Source: Artocarpus heterophyllus
Taxonomy: Eukaryota > Streptophyta > Magnoliopsida > Rosales > Moraceae
Length of the DNA stretch: 64,000 nt
Direction: 5' to 3'
Assembly (NCBI GenBank): GCA_025403435.1
Contig: JAJQZP010000444.1
Location: 1 to 64,000 of the forward strand
Shown here: positions 46,501 to 58,579 of the stretch, in pieces
Numbering within the stretch: the first letter of the stretch is position 1
Layout of the letters: each line of letters starts with the position of its first letter
Program-made: the position numbers and the translations under genes
The notes under the pieces: model-generated
Told to the model about the DNA's origin: nothing
Database searches by the model: none
Seen by the model: only the letters and a program-made list of their open reading frames with translations

Positions 46501-46731
46501 TTAGTATTTAATTGGCCGACCTATATGTCATGTTACTTCTTGATTTGAACTATAGTTATCACTAATTAATGCATTATCTTTCTAAGTTTCCAATCTCTAT
46601 TATTTTAATTTAAATTGTATATAAGTATCTTCGGATAGTATCGGAAAGATTAACATGTTACAACAAAACCAGACTCAATTCACTACATCTTCTACACCAG
46701 ATTTACACCAAAAAAAAAAAAGAAGGGGGAA

Positions 46732-47720
46732 GTGCAAAGCACCTGGCCCTTGCTAGATTCTTTTGCATGTGATGAGAACTCAAGTAGTTTGATGATGGAA
46801 TACATCACCATTCGCAAGCATTTTGATAAAAATATATTATAAATGAGCAAATGAAAGTATTAAAAATATTATGCTACTTTTATCTTAATTTATTATGAGA
46901 AGAAATTAAAAATATTAACATTCTATTGAGAAAATGATGAACATATTCAAAAATTTGAAAGTGGAATAAAGTAAATATTTTTTTAATAAAATTATAAGAA
47001 AAATATGAATATGTATGAGCGGAAATTAAAATTAATCTTATCATGTCTATTTTGATTATTTTAACTTTACAAATTCTCTTTTCTTTTTTGAGGAATAATC
47101 CTAAAAAAGTTTACTAAACACTATTGTACAACTTTTGGAACCGACAATACTTTTTGAGGAATAATCCTAAAAAAGTTTTTATAAACTACAAAAATATCTT
47201 TTACATTTAAAAAAAAAAAAAAAAAACTGACGTGCAAAGCACCTAGCCCTTGCTAGTTTCTTTTGCATGTGATGAGAACTGAAAGTAGTATGATGATGGA
47301 ATACATCACCATTCGCAAGCATTTTGATAAAAATATATCATAAATGAGCAAATGAAAGTATTAAAAATATTATGCTACTTTTATCTTAATTTATCATGGG
47401 AAGAAATTAAAAATATTAACAAATATTAACATTCTAGTCAGAAAATGATGAACATATTCAAAAATTTGAAAGTGGAAAAAAGTAAATATTTTTTTTAATA
47501 AAATTATAAGAAAAATATGAATATAAGTGAGCGGATATTAAAATTAATATTATCATGTCTATTTTGATTATTTTAACTTTACAAAATCTTTTTTCTTTTC
47601 TGAGGAATAATCCTAAAAAAGTCTACTAAATACTATTATATAACTTTTAGAACTGACAATACTTTTAAAGAGTTAATTAGTTTTTATAAACTACAAAGAT
47701 ATCTTTTGCAATTAAAAAAT
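46732..47720. repeat. Direct duplication with 500-bp period, Helitron-like 3' end motif
   Basis: GTGCAAAGCACC begins at 46732 and again at 47232. The following about 480 bases (GCATGTGATGAGAAC, GAATACATCACCATTCGC and so on) match with few changes. Each copy starts with a small hairpin GTGC-AAA-GCAC followed by CCTTGCTAG, resembling a Helitron 3' terminus (hairpin, then CTAG). A shorter internal repeat of GAGGAATAATCCTAAAAAAG also occurs near 47090-47180. No coding sequence is present. Confidence 0.7.
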
Positions 47721-48250
47721 TTGTTTTAATTTCATCCCTATAAATAAAATAATTTGGCAAAAAAATATAATTACCTTTAAACAGTTATGAAAAATATCTT
47801 ATAGATTTAAAGAATAAAAACTCTTTAAATAAAACATCAAATTTTTTTTTTTAAAGATCTAAAGTTTTATGGCTTTTTTGAATATTAGAATATATTTTTT
47901 AAAAAATTTCTCCAGAAGAAAAATATATTTTAAAAACCAATTCGGTCGAATTAAGTGTATATTTGTTTTATCTCTATTTTTTTGTCCAAAAAGTTTGTGA
48001 GGGATAAAATTGAAACAAATTTTTTAAATTTAAACAATACCTTTGTAATTTTTTAAAACAAATAGATAAGTTAAGAAAGAATTAAAAATAATAGGTACAA
48101 TAATATAGTTAATCCTAATTTTAAAGTTACAATTTACTCAACACTTAACTGCTTTCAAAACCTACAGCACTACCAACTAGGCCCGACTTGTCAATGTGTT
48201 CGTCTTGCCCAAGACAACCCATGCAGGCCAAAAGGAAATTTGGGTCGGTC
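47721..48250. other. AT-rich spacer before the third Gypsy A copy
   Basis: Long T and A runs. No gene or mobile-element end is recognised. A short GC-richer stretch at about 48165-48250 precedes the LTR. Confidence 0.5.
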
Positions 48251-48479
48251 TGTAACGTCCAAAAAATTTAAGTATGCGTAAACAGTGATTAGATGGTGAA
48301 TTAGTATGTTTTAATGAAAACTTGAGCTTGATTAAAGTATTTTATGGTATTTTAAATTTATTCCATCATTTATTATTTTCATGTGATATTTTGAATTATG
48401 AAACAAAACAATTTGTCAAATGCTCGATGTGTCCCGATTGCAAGAAACCATGTGCTGGGGGCACGGTGTTGTTCCCCGT

Positions 48480-48492
48480 CCCTCTATTTAAC
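48480..48492 (+). promoter_or_regulatory. TATA-like box of Gypsy A' LTR
   Basis: CCTCTATTTAACC is followed by a CT-rich stretch, at the same place as CTCTATTTATT in the sibling LTRs (about 21561, 31782 and 38148). Promoter role is inferred. Confidence 0.45.
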
Positions 48493-49065
48493 CACTCTCA
48501 CCCTCACTCTCACTCACTCTCTCTGCGCCACTCTCTCTCTCTTCACTCCTTTTCTCTCACACTACCCCTTTCTCCCTTCCTCCTCTTTGATTTTGATTTC
48601 GAAATTTTGAGCTTTGGGCTTGATTCTCAGCTGGATTGGGAGGCAAAGAACACAAATTCGGACTCCACAAACGTGATTTTGAGCTTTGATTCGAGGTTTG
48701 TTTCCTTAAATTTTAAACTTTTAAATTTTTGTCCCAAATCTTTTAATCTCCTTAAAATGTTGTGATTTGAGTTTCTTGAGATTAGGAAACTCCTAATCTA
48801 GGTTGGTAGGACTTGGATCATTCAAAATTTAGGCTTAATTTCATGAAATTTGAGTTGAATCAAGTTTGCCCCTTTGTCCCTCATTTTTGGATTTTCTTGA
48901 AATTCCTATGGAAATCTTGCTTAAATGTGTTTAAATATATCCTACTATGTTTGTTTATCATCTATGATCACTATATTTGCTCTGGGACTTGGAAAAATAG
49001 GTTTTGATTTGATTTTGAGCTTGGAGAGGTTGAGGATCGAAGCCTCAAACCTCCCATGATTTTTC

Positions 49066-49200
49066 AGTTCGGCAGGCCGGACTCATCCGGTCGGCAAACT
49101 GAACCTAGGAAAGTTCGACAGGCCGGTCCTGGTTGATTGACAGGCTAGACTGTGGAGTTCGGCAGGCCAGACCAGGGGTTCCGACAGGCCGACCGAACCT
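49066..49200. repeat. GC-rich motif array (CGGCAGGCCG) in Gypsy A' LTR
   Basis: Copies include TTCGGCAGGCCGGAC, CCGGTCGGCAAACTGAAC, TTCGACAGGCCGG, TTCGGCAGGCCAGAC and TCCGACAGGCCGACCGAAC, with drift at the CG positions. Confidence 0.8.
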
Positions 49201-49349
49201 TGTAAAAAATGACCATTTTTGCCCGTTTTCACTGTTCAAAACCCAGATCAAGTTTTCGACCTCATAAAATTATTTTGTGAGTACTAAAAGCATACTAAAA
49301 TACCATGAAATAGCTTAGGGATGTAGAATGCCTTAAGCTAGGGATTGAT

Positions 49350-52300
49350 TGTCACAACCCGCCTTTTCGGGCTGTGATAAAACTCTTTCTTTCTTACTTT
49401 AGGGCAAAAATTTAGGAAATTTTTTTTTAAATGAAAATAAATAATTTACTTACATTAACTTTGGTAACTCCCAAAATACCTTCACCTACTTGTATTTACA
49501 TAATTAATACTTTTACTTTTACAACATCTTTCTTTTAAACATTTCATTTAAAAATAACTTTAAACATACACAGCGGAAAACATTACAGCAGCGGACTCCA
49601 TACCCAATCTGCACACCATCCACCCCTCTGCCAGCTCATCATTTGAACTTATTCTGACCTTCTCGTCAAAATACCTACAGCATGAAATACTTAATGAGCT
49701 CACGCCCAGTAAGTCCCATAAATCCCACATGGATATTCATATGAATGCATGAATCAATTATGCTTTCTTATAAACTTTCTTTATCCTCATCGTTTCTTAT
49801 CTTTACTAGGGCCCAAGTGTTCGTACCATTGCGCAATTTCATTTAGGTCTACGTAACACCGTGACCGTAACATATCCTTTAAACTCCCCTTGAGTTAGGA
49901 GCCGGTACGACACTTTTCTTAACTTTTGGTGATTCGTTTACCAATTCACTTATTATGGTTATCATACATGCATGAAGTGATGATCACATATTATACATAA
50001 CATAAATGCTCTTGTACAACACTGGTACATATTATTATACACACTGGTATGTAACATAATGTACTCACAGGTACTTAACATAAAATATACACATTGGTAC
50101 ACATTAATATACGCACAGCTATATATCGCATAATGTACTCACAAGTACTTAACATAAAATGTACACACAGATACCTACTTTATACACACTCAAGTATTTA
50201 TCATTGTGCACACAGGTACGAAATCATGATACACATGCTTATTTTCATTATTGTACACACAGGTACATAACATATTATACACACAGGTACGAAATCATGG
50301 TACACATGCTCATTTTCATTATTGTATACACAGGTACATAACATCTTGTACACACTGGTATACATTAATATGTTCACAATTATTCATACATGACTATACT
50401 CCTAGGTATTCATATCATGGCAAACATACAAGTTTACACTTAATTATACGCACAGGTATACATATACATACATTTCTTTCTAAACCTACATTTCATACTG
50501 TAGGTGGGAATGGTACTTACTTTATGCAAATGTCGAGCAACTTAACCTCGATTTCCCTTCTCCTAGACTCCTAGGATCCTGTTGGCCAATTACAAAGCCA
50601 TTAGCCAAATTTCACTATGTTTCAATATGAAACATCCGTTAGTTATAAATTGAGTTGCATTACTATGTACAACTCCAAAAACTACTGTTTTTTTTTCTTA
50701 TTTTTATCTAACTTTATCCTATCGTTTCTAACGAAGGGCGGGAACCTTTCTAGTCATTTTCTTATCCCATTGGAAACATTTTAAAGCGGTTCGGGTTATT
50801 TGGACAAAAATAACGATTTTGCCATTCGTGAGTCCACTAACCGTCCCAAGCTCGATTTCGTTATTCTTATAAAAATAACCACATACCAATTTCAAAATAA
50901 CACCCTAGTGGGTCAATCTCTTTATTTCTCAATTATGCCCCTTTTGCATAAAATTTTGCGGTTTAGTCCCTGAACTGAAAATTTTGACGATTTTACCCCA
51001 AGGACTAAAATTTACTTTTTTGCATCAAAATTTCCTATTTTTCTCAAGGATCATTTTTACTTAAGGTACCATACCTTAAATCATTTTGAAAAATGACATT
51101 TTTGCCATTTAACACTTTTTTCACTTTTAACATATTCTTGAAAAATCAAAAACTCACAAAAAGATTTATTTTTTTGACAAACCGTCTGCCTAACCTAACA
51201 GTTTCCTCGAGATCTACAACTTTCATGTTTTAACTTTTCCCAAAATCTCACTGTACAGGGGCGTTTTGACTATTTTTTAAATCTGCCGAGAAGGAACTTT
51301 TTCTTTCAATTTAGTCCCTTTGTCATTTTTACAAAAATCCATTTCAAACTTGCTATTCTACCCCTGCAGAAACCATTCCATGCCTTAATCAACACATTCT
51401 CATGCTCAAACATCAAAATTACAAAAATAACACATTTTTCAAAAATTACCGATTTGCACTAAAATCCAAAGTTTCACAACTTAAACTTACCATTCATCAC
51501 ATATACATGAAATTTCATCAAATACATGCTCAAAACCCCTCATGGGTTTGAAAGAATAAAAATCAAAACAAAATTCAAAACTTTGAACTTTAAAACTTAC
51601 CCAAATATCTCTTTTTTTGATTTCTAGCCTTCAAAGGCTTCTTGAACTTCTTCTTGGACTTCATTTTCATGCAAAAATACCATGGATTAATTTTTGCCCT
51701 TTACCCATGGAAAATCCCTTGAAAACTCATGAAAAAGTTTAGGATTTTACCTTAAAACTTGTGGGAAATCCTTGTACTTGCTTGTAAAACTTGTTTGGGA
51801 ATATTTTTGCAAAGTTTGGGGGCTGAGAAATTTTTTTAGAACACTTGGACATGGCTGCCGGATCTTGGAAGGAAAGGAAAGAAATGAATTTTTGTGATAA
51901 ACTTGCCATAAATGCATCCTTATCACATTTGGTGACTCATGGTAACCCATGAGTATACCACTAGGTGTCACAAGGTAATTGGGCCACTTTTCTTGACATG
52001 TGGCCCAATAGAAAATCAAGGAGTGTCCACTTTATGGAGTTAAAAATTTATACTGTGTAATTTTTCACCACACAGTATTTTTCTTATACTGCCGTAGTCA
52101 ATTCAGTGTACTTTCTATCCTTATACTGTATAAAAATATTTAACTTACTTTTCCTTCACTTTTGGAGGCTAATCGTGACATTTTTCGTATCTGCGTTTTT
52201 ATTTAGCAGTATTCTTATACTGCTCTAACCTCCTTTCTACCCCCGGTTAGGGTTAGGACAACCTTTATGTCCTATTTACATTCTAATCATCCATTCACTT

Positions 52301-52578
52301 ATATCACAATTTCACAATTAATTGTGATATAAAATTCATTTTATGGATATTATGCACAAATCTCTAAGTCATCAAACTCATAAAATTTGTATTTTACAAT
52401 ATCCACCATTGCATTACATATGCCATAAAATTTGCAATCAATGCCGCTCATTCATATTTTATTGTAATTTTTACAAAAATTACTATTTTTATAAAATTTT
52501 ACATTTTTAAGAATAAATTCATTAATTAAACCTAATTAAATATTAGGTTTCATTGATGACGTTTTCTCGGTCATTACA
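49350..52578 (-). repeat. Gypsy B 3' LTR
   Basis: Ends TGTCACAACC...TCATTACA. It is homologous to 58580-61744 along its length. It is about 64 bases longer; the main difference is a segment near 50890-50990 missing from the right LTR. Small reading frames in it (50251-50574, 51747-52019 and others) recur in the other LTR and are not genes. Confidence 0.93.
50010..50460. repeat. Tandem repeat of GTACACACAGGTACATAACAT-like units in Gypsy B LTR
   Basis: Units of about 20-32 bases built on TACACACAGGTAC and TACATAACAT recur many times. The same array lies in the other LTR at about 59240-59700. This array produces the frame rich in YTQV words at 50251-50574. Confidence 0.8.
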
Positions 52579-52594
52579 ATCTACCCCCCTTAAG
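52579..52594 (-). other. Polypurine tract of Gypsy B
   Basis: The complement reads CTTAAGGGGGGTAGAT directly before the 3' LTR start TGTAATGACC. Confidence 0.85.
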
Positions 52595-52600
52595 AATTTT

Positions 52601-55600
52601 CGTCCTCGAAAATCAAACTAATTTGGGGTAGTCTTTTCTCATTTCATTCTCTCATTCCCACGTTGCCTCTTCTATTTGTTGGTGGCGTCATAAAACTTTG
52701 ACGAGAGGTATCTTCTTGTTCCTTAATTCCTTCTCTTAATTTGAACTGGTTTTTTCTTCATAGGACAGATTCTCCTATATATCAATTTCTTCTGGCTGAA
52801 GAACATGTGAAGGGTCTGGCACATACTTCTTTAGCATGGACACATTAATTCATTGTGTACCAATGCTAGATTAGAGGGTAAGGCTAACTTATAAACTACA
52901 TTACCTATCCGTTTCAAGATCCCAAATGGTCCAATATACCTTGGACTGAGCTTTCCTTTCTTCCCAAATCTTACAATTTCCTTTCATGGGCATTATCTTC
53001 AAAAAGACCAAGTCTCCTATTTGAAACTTTAAAGGTCTCCGTCGTTGATTAGCATAACTCTTTTGCCGACTAAAACCCATTTTCATTCATTGACAAATTA
53101 ACTTTACACCTTCCGTTGTTCTATGAACAAAAAGGTTTCGTACCAATGTAAAGGTGGTCTACATCTCCTTCCATATAGAGCTTCATATGGAACCATACCA
53201 ATGGAGCTTCGATAACTATTGTTGTATACAAATTCGATCAGAGGAAGCTTTTATCCCATCCTCTCTTGAAATCTAGCACACATGCTCTTAACATATCCTC
53301 TGAAGTCTGGATGGTCCTTTCGATTGACCGTCCGTTTATGGGTGGAAGGCTGTGCTAAACGTCAGCTTTGTTCCCATCACTTGATGAACACTTCTCCAAA
53401 ACTTGGAAGTGAATCTACCATTACGATCACAAATGATAGACTTTGAAACTCAGTGGTATCTAACTATTTGGGTTACGTATAGTTCAGCTAGTCGTTCTAC
53501 AGAACTGCTGAGTTTAATGGGTAGGATATAAGTTGATTTAGTCAATCTATCAACAATTACCCATATAGCATCATATCCACCCATAGTTCTGGGTAGCCTA
53601 GTTATCAGGTCCATAGTTATCTAATTCTATTTCCATGCTGAGATATCAATCTTTTGTAATTCACCTGTTGGTCGTTGATGCTCATCTTTCACCTTCTGGC
53701 ATGTAAGGCATTTGCCAACACAGTATGCGATATCGTTCTTCATTCTATTCCACCAATAGTGTTCTTTCAAATCTTGGTACATTTTAGTAGCTCCTGGATG
53801 AGCCACATATGGTGCTTCATGAGTTTCTTCTAATACTTGCTTTTTTAATTCTTTATCATTAGGGATGTAGATTCTGCCCTTATAAGGGAGAATACTATCT
53901 TCTAAGATGCTAAATTTGATTTTTTTTTGTTCTCAAGAACCTTATTCCTAACTTTAAGTAGCGATGGATCTGCTTCTTGTCGCTCTTTTAAATTCTCCAA
54001 GATAGTTAGTCGAAAGGACAATTTAGCTAATCTTCTAACGACTAGCTCTATTCCTGCTTCCATTAAGTCCTTTTGGAGAGGTTTGGTAACATCTGTACCG
54101 TTATTAGCAAGGATGTTGTTCTATGACTAAGGGTATTGGCTACCTGATTAGCCTTTCCCGGGTGATACAAAATCTCACAGTCGTAGTCTTTAACTAACTC
54201 TAGCCACCTTTGCTGCCTCATGTTGAGCTTTTTCTGTATGAAAATACACTTCAGACTCTAATGGTTTGTATAAATTTCGTACTTAGCTCCATACAGGTAG
54301 TGACACTATATCTTTAACACAAATACAATCGTCGCTAATTCTAAGTCATACGTCGGATAATTCCTTTCATAATCCTTTAACTGTTGGGATGCATAAGCAA
54401 TCACTTTTCTATTTTGCATAATACGGCTCCCAATCCTATTTTTGATGCATTACTATAGATCACAAACGTTCCATGGTTCAGATCTGGTATTGTCAGTACT
54501 AGTGTACTTGTAAGTCTTCCTTTTTAATCCTTGGAAACTTTCTTCTTATTTCTTAGTCTATTCATACTTTGTTGCTTTTCATGTAAGTGCAGTGAATGGT
54601 GCTGCAAGTCAAGAAAATCCTTCTACAAAACGTCTATAGTAGCTTGCTAAATTGAGGAAACTTCTGATTTTTGACACATTATTCGGCGTAGGCCATTTAT
54701 TCACTGCTCAACTTTGAAAGGTTCAACAGATACTCCTTCTCGTGTCACCACGTGTTCGTGGAATTGAACCTTCTCCAGCTAAAACTCACATTTTGAGAAC
54801 TTAGCATACAATTGATGCCTTCTCAATAATTATAGTGCAATCCTCAAGTGCTTTTCATGTTCCTCTGGCGTTCTTGAGTATATGAAAATATCGTCGATAA
54901 AGACAATAACGAACTTATCGAGGTATGCTTCGATTCATGAGATCCATGAAAGCTGCTCGGGCATTAGTCAGTCTAAAAGGCATGACGTAGAACTTATAAT
55001 GCCCATAACGTGTTCGGAACGCTGTCTTTGGTATATCTTTTTTCCTTAACTCGAAGTTGATGATGCCCTGAGCGTATATCAATCTTTGAGAATACTGACG
55101 CTCCTTTAAGTTGGTCAAACAAATCATCGATCCTTGGGAGTGGATACTTGTTCTTAATCCTGACCTTGTTTAGTTCCCGATAATTAATAAACATTCGTAA
55201 CATTCCATCCTTCTTCTTAACAAATAGGACAGGTGCTCCTCATGGGGAATAACTTGGTCAGATGAACCCCTTGTCCAATAGTTCCTTTAGTTGCACATGA
55301 AGTTCATTGAGTTTCCCTGGAGTCATTTGATATGGCACCTTAAAAAAAATCATGGCTGTTTTGGGCGTCAATTCGATTTCAAACGAAACTTTTCGTTCCG
55401 GTGGAAAGTCTGCAACTCGTCCGGAAACACATCAATAAATTCCTTTACTATGGGGACCTTCTCTGGTCCTAACTGAGCTTCTTTATCTTTCCTTATTATA
55501 TTCACCAGATAACCGGTACATCCATTTTTCAATATCTTCTTTGCCTTTAATGCTGAAGTCAATGCCTTGGGAGCTTTGGGAACTTTCCCTAAATACACAA

Positions 55601-57049
55601 ACTTCTCACTTCTGGAAGGTCGAAACGTAACCTTGTGGTGTCGACGACTAATCTTAGCTGTGTAATTTCTTAGGAAATCCGTTCCTAGGATGACGTCATA
55701 ATCTTGTATATCGATTATTATCAAATCAATATACAATTCCCTTCCACGTATGACTGTTGGGAATAGTACATAACGTAGCCAATAATCAGTACTCAATACT
55801 TTCCCAGAGGGTAGTGCAATTCTAAAGGTTTGCTCTATTCTATCTCTTTTACTTCCTATTCGTTTCGCAAACTTAAGCGATACAAACGAATGTGTTGCTC
55901 CAGAATTAAATAAAATATATACATCAGTGTGGGCAACAGAGAACTAACCTGTCACCACCGATGAGGTTCCTACATCTTATTCCTTCTTCATGTAGGCATA
56001 AATTCGCCCACTTGGTTCCGGAGCTTCTAGTCGCCCTTGACTGACACTAGGGCCTTCAATTTGTGTCTGAACTTGAACCGCATACAATTGGTTTCCTTGA
56101 GACCTCCACTGAGCATGACTATTCTGACTTTGGGAATTAGAAAAACAATTCCTGGCATAATGCCCTTATTTCCCACAGATATAGCACTTGTTCGTGCCAG
56201 CCTTGCATTCCCCTGCATGTCTTTTCCTGCATGGACTATAAAGGGGTTTGTTGTTTCCTACATCTTTAATCCTCTTATAGGGTTGACCTTTTGGATTCTT
56301 TGAATTATTCACGTTCCATTTCCTCTTGCTGTAGTGCAGTTGCGTCCCGCTTGAACGTTCTAGAAAGGCCCTTGACTTGGAACAATTCCTTGTCCTTTTA
56401 CTTGTACAGCTTGACTTTCCTTGGCCAAAGCTTTCTCCTCCTTCTATGCTTTGAAAACCCTTGCTCTTTCCACCTTATCACGGGCAATTCTAAACTCAGC
56501 TTTGGTCGCCCGTTTGATGCAATCCTCTACATCCTTGGGAGCTTGCCCTCCAATATTGACCACAAGGGCAATGTCGATTTTGAACATTCTCATTAACCGT
56601 CTTATTCGTTCCCGATCAGTGGGTACTAACCTGGGACAAAGCTGTGCTAGCTGATTAAACCTCTTTACAGCATCAGCTACGGACATATTACCTTGCTTAA
56701 AATTATTAAATTCTTCTTGTTGGGCTGCCATGGTTTCTACATTAAAATAAGCCCTGCCAAATTCTTCAACAAAATCTGGCCCTGTCATTTTGTCTACATT
56801 CCTTTTACTCTCTACCGACTCCCACCGTCTCCTAGTATCTTTAGTGAGAGAAAACAAAGCGTATAGGACTTTTTCATGGTCACTAAGTCCCATAAATTTC
56901 AGAACCCTTTCTATGCCTGTAAGCCAATCGTCGGCCTCTAAGGGGTCTGTAGATCCATCAAATTTTGGGGCCTTTATTCTCTGAAATCTTTCATAAAATT
57001 ATGTAGTGGATACTATCGGAACAGCTGTAGCAGCTGGTATATCAGCCAT
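52601..57049 (-). pseudogene. Gypsy B gag-pol, heavily degraded
   Basis: Gag starts MADIPAATAVPIVSTT at 57049; after one stop it is open to 56444 (FDGSTDPLEADDWL, EEFGRAYFNVETMAAQQEE, YKQG-type FNNFKQGNMSV). Then zinc knuckle CYICGK with a stop then GHYARNC (near 56170); protease LFNSGATHSF with Asp to Asn at the active site (near 55900) and [29 protein letters not shown] and FIDDIFIYS with both Asp kept (near 54880); integrase with GKCLTCQ (near 53705); linker YANQRRRPLKFQIGDLVFLK (near 53030); and a chromodomain-like HQQIEEATW (near 52665) with its first Trp changed to stop. The many frameshifts make it clearly dead. The stops look like old C-to-T decay. Confidence 0.85.
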
Positions 57050-57194
57050 TGATATCAATTATTCTATACTTATCGTATATTTTCGTTACTATGTTAGTAC
57101 ATACTATTAACTTAATAGTATCCAATCAATAATTGCATGTATTCAAACAACATAAATACATGCAAACATACACAATTACATGAACTCAATATCT

Positions 57195-57395
57195 TGCTTT
57201 ATACATTTCATTTCCTTTACCTTCATACATTTCATTTCATTAGCATTCATACATTTCATTTCCTTTACCTTCATACATTTCATTTCATTAGCATTCATAC
57301 ATTTCATTTCATGAGCATTCTTACATTTCATTTCATTTCCTTTTGTACATTTCATTTCATGAACCTCTTTCATTTCCTTTTTACATTCTTCATAA
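57195..57395. repeat. Tandem repeat TACATTTCATTTC, about 28/56-bp period, upstream of Gypsy B gag
   Basis: TACATTTCATTTCCTTTACCTTCA and TACATTTCATTTCATTAGCATTCA alternate. On the minus strand the repeat is open and would read EMKCMNANEMKCMKVK. It lies between the upstream acidic ORF and gag. Confidence 0.8.
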
Positions 57396-57666
57396 CATTA
57401 CATGCATAACTAACATATATACATACATACCTTCCTTTCATACATAACTATTCATATCATCTCCGGGAGCAATTATCACTTCCGGCTACATATACCTTCT
57501 TACCGAGAAGGACACCACTAGCCAACATACATACATATACAAAGGCATCAAAGCCTAAAACTGTACTAATATCTCATCTATATACATCATAATACACGAA
57601 GATTTTCTTATGAATTTTTTTTTGTCGAACTCGACTTTAGACATGTCACTATGTTCAGAATCCTCC

Positions 57667-58206
57667 TTAGGATTCCTCTTCTTCCTCCATATCCGAATCA
57701 GTCGACTTATCGTCACTTGCGATTATAGGTTCTGAAGGCACATGCTCTTCATCAATGTTATCATTATTATCATCATCAGCGTCATCATCATCATCCATAC
57801 CTACTGGAGGATCTTCTAATGGCACGGCTACATTCTGGTCTGCATGTAATGCCGCCATAAGAGAATCATGGATACTAAGGTAATTTCGGGGATATGGCAT
57901 TTGCTGCTGGACCGCATTGGGAAGATTTCTCCAAGCCAGATCGTAAATGCACTGTAAGGGTAATTGTGGCGGAATCAATGGTACCATGGTACGGCGAAAT
58001 TTAAGAATGTAATGATCTGCCGGTTCGCCTACGTATCTTCCGTATACCGATTCTACTCGTAGGTACAATTGGTGTCTCCCATCCGCTCATAACATCAGAA
58101 TCACCTAGACTGGAATAATGTTTGCTAGTGGTATGGGTGCAAACTCAGCAAGAATCTGTCCTTTAAAACCTTACCAATCCCGTGGTTGCTTGTCAGGTTC
58201 AATCCT
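57667..58206 (-). pseudogene. Gypsy B upstream ORF, acidic C-terminus, function unknown
   Basis: ATG at 58068 gives 133 residues: YLRVESVYGRYVGEPADHYI, a Pro/Gln region, then GMDDDDDADDDNNDNIDEEH and a Glu-rich end. The same frame extends upstream to about 58206 (RIEPDKQPRDW, GQILAEFAPIPLANIIPV) with three stops, so a longer protein once existed. Another piece (58206-58409, ending LLMREALVYG) is in a different frame and may be its N-terminal part. It lies between the primer site and gag on the same strand as gag. Some large Gypsy lineages carry an extra ORF there. I do not recognise the domain, and its role is unknown. Confidence 0.5.
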
Positions 58207-58565
58207 TAACCATATACTAAGGCTTCCCTCATCAACAATCCCGAGGCCAATAAAACTAGGAGATGCGGTGGCATATGACAAGCGTTAAAAATCACTTCAA
58301 CTAAGCCATTCGGTCTACACCATTGGCTGTCGACTCCCATAATACCGCAGTGGCATCTCCTCTTGAAAAGCAACGCTGGCTCTTCGATCAGCTTCCATAT
58401 CACGATCATGATGAGGCTCTGCCATATACTATGTTTATTGTCATAATTAACATAACAGTGTCATATAAAGTAGTACTGAACATTCTTATACTTAAAATCA
58501 AACTATCTTACTTGAGCTATGGCAATGGAGCAGACGACGATGTGCAGTAGGATGGCAAGATTTCT

Positions 58566-58577
58566 GCTCTGATACCA
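58566..58577 (-). other. Primer-binding site, initiator tRNA-Met (Gypsy B)
   Basis: GCTCTGATACCA on the plus strand (complement TGGTATCAGAGC), two bases from the LTR at 58580. This fixes minus orientation. Confidence 0.92.
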
Positions 58578-58579
58578 AC

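Larger units (their letters stand above)
48251..49349 (+). repeat. Gypsy A' 5' LTR, first part
   Basis: Starts TGTAACGTCC. Contains a TATA-like CCTCTATTTAACC (about 48480-48492), a CT-rich leader, and the motif array at 49066-49200. Its last five bases TTGAT are the target duplication of Gypsy B. The LTR resumes at 61750. The two parts total about 2.1 kb, as in the other family A LTRs. Confidence 0.92.

Noticed and set aside
50159..50574. ORF with repeated YTQV and HRYIT words
   Set aside because: Translation of the LTR tandem repeat; recurs at 59484-59807 in the other LTR; no known domain.
52240..52262. Telomere-like GGTTAGGGTTAGG
   Set aside because: Only two units, of the animal rather than the plant type, and present in both Gypsy B LTRs (also near 61412), so it is part of the LTR.
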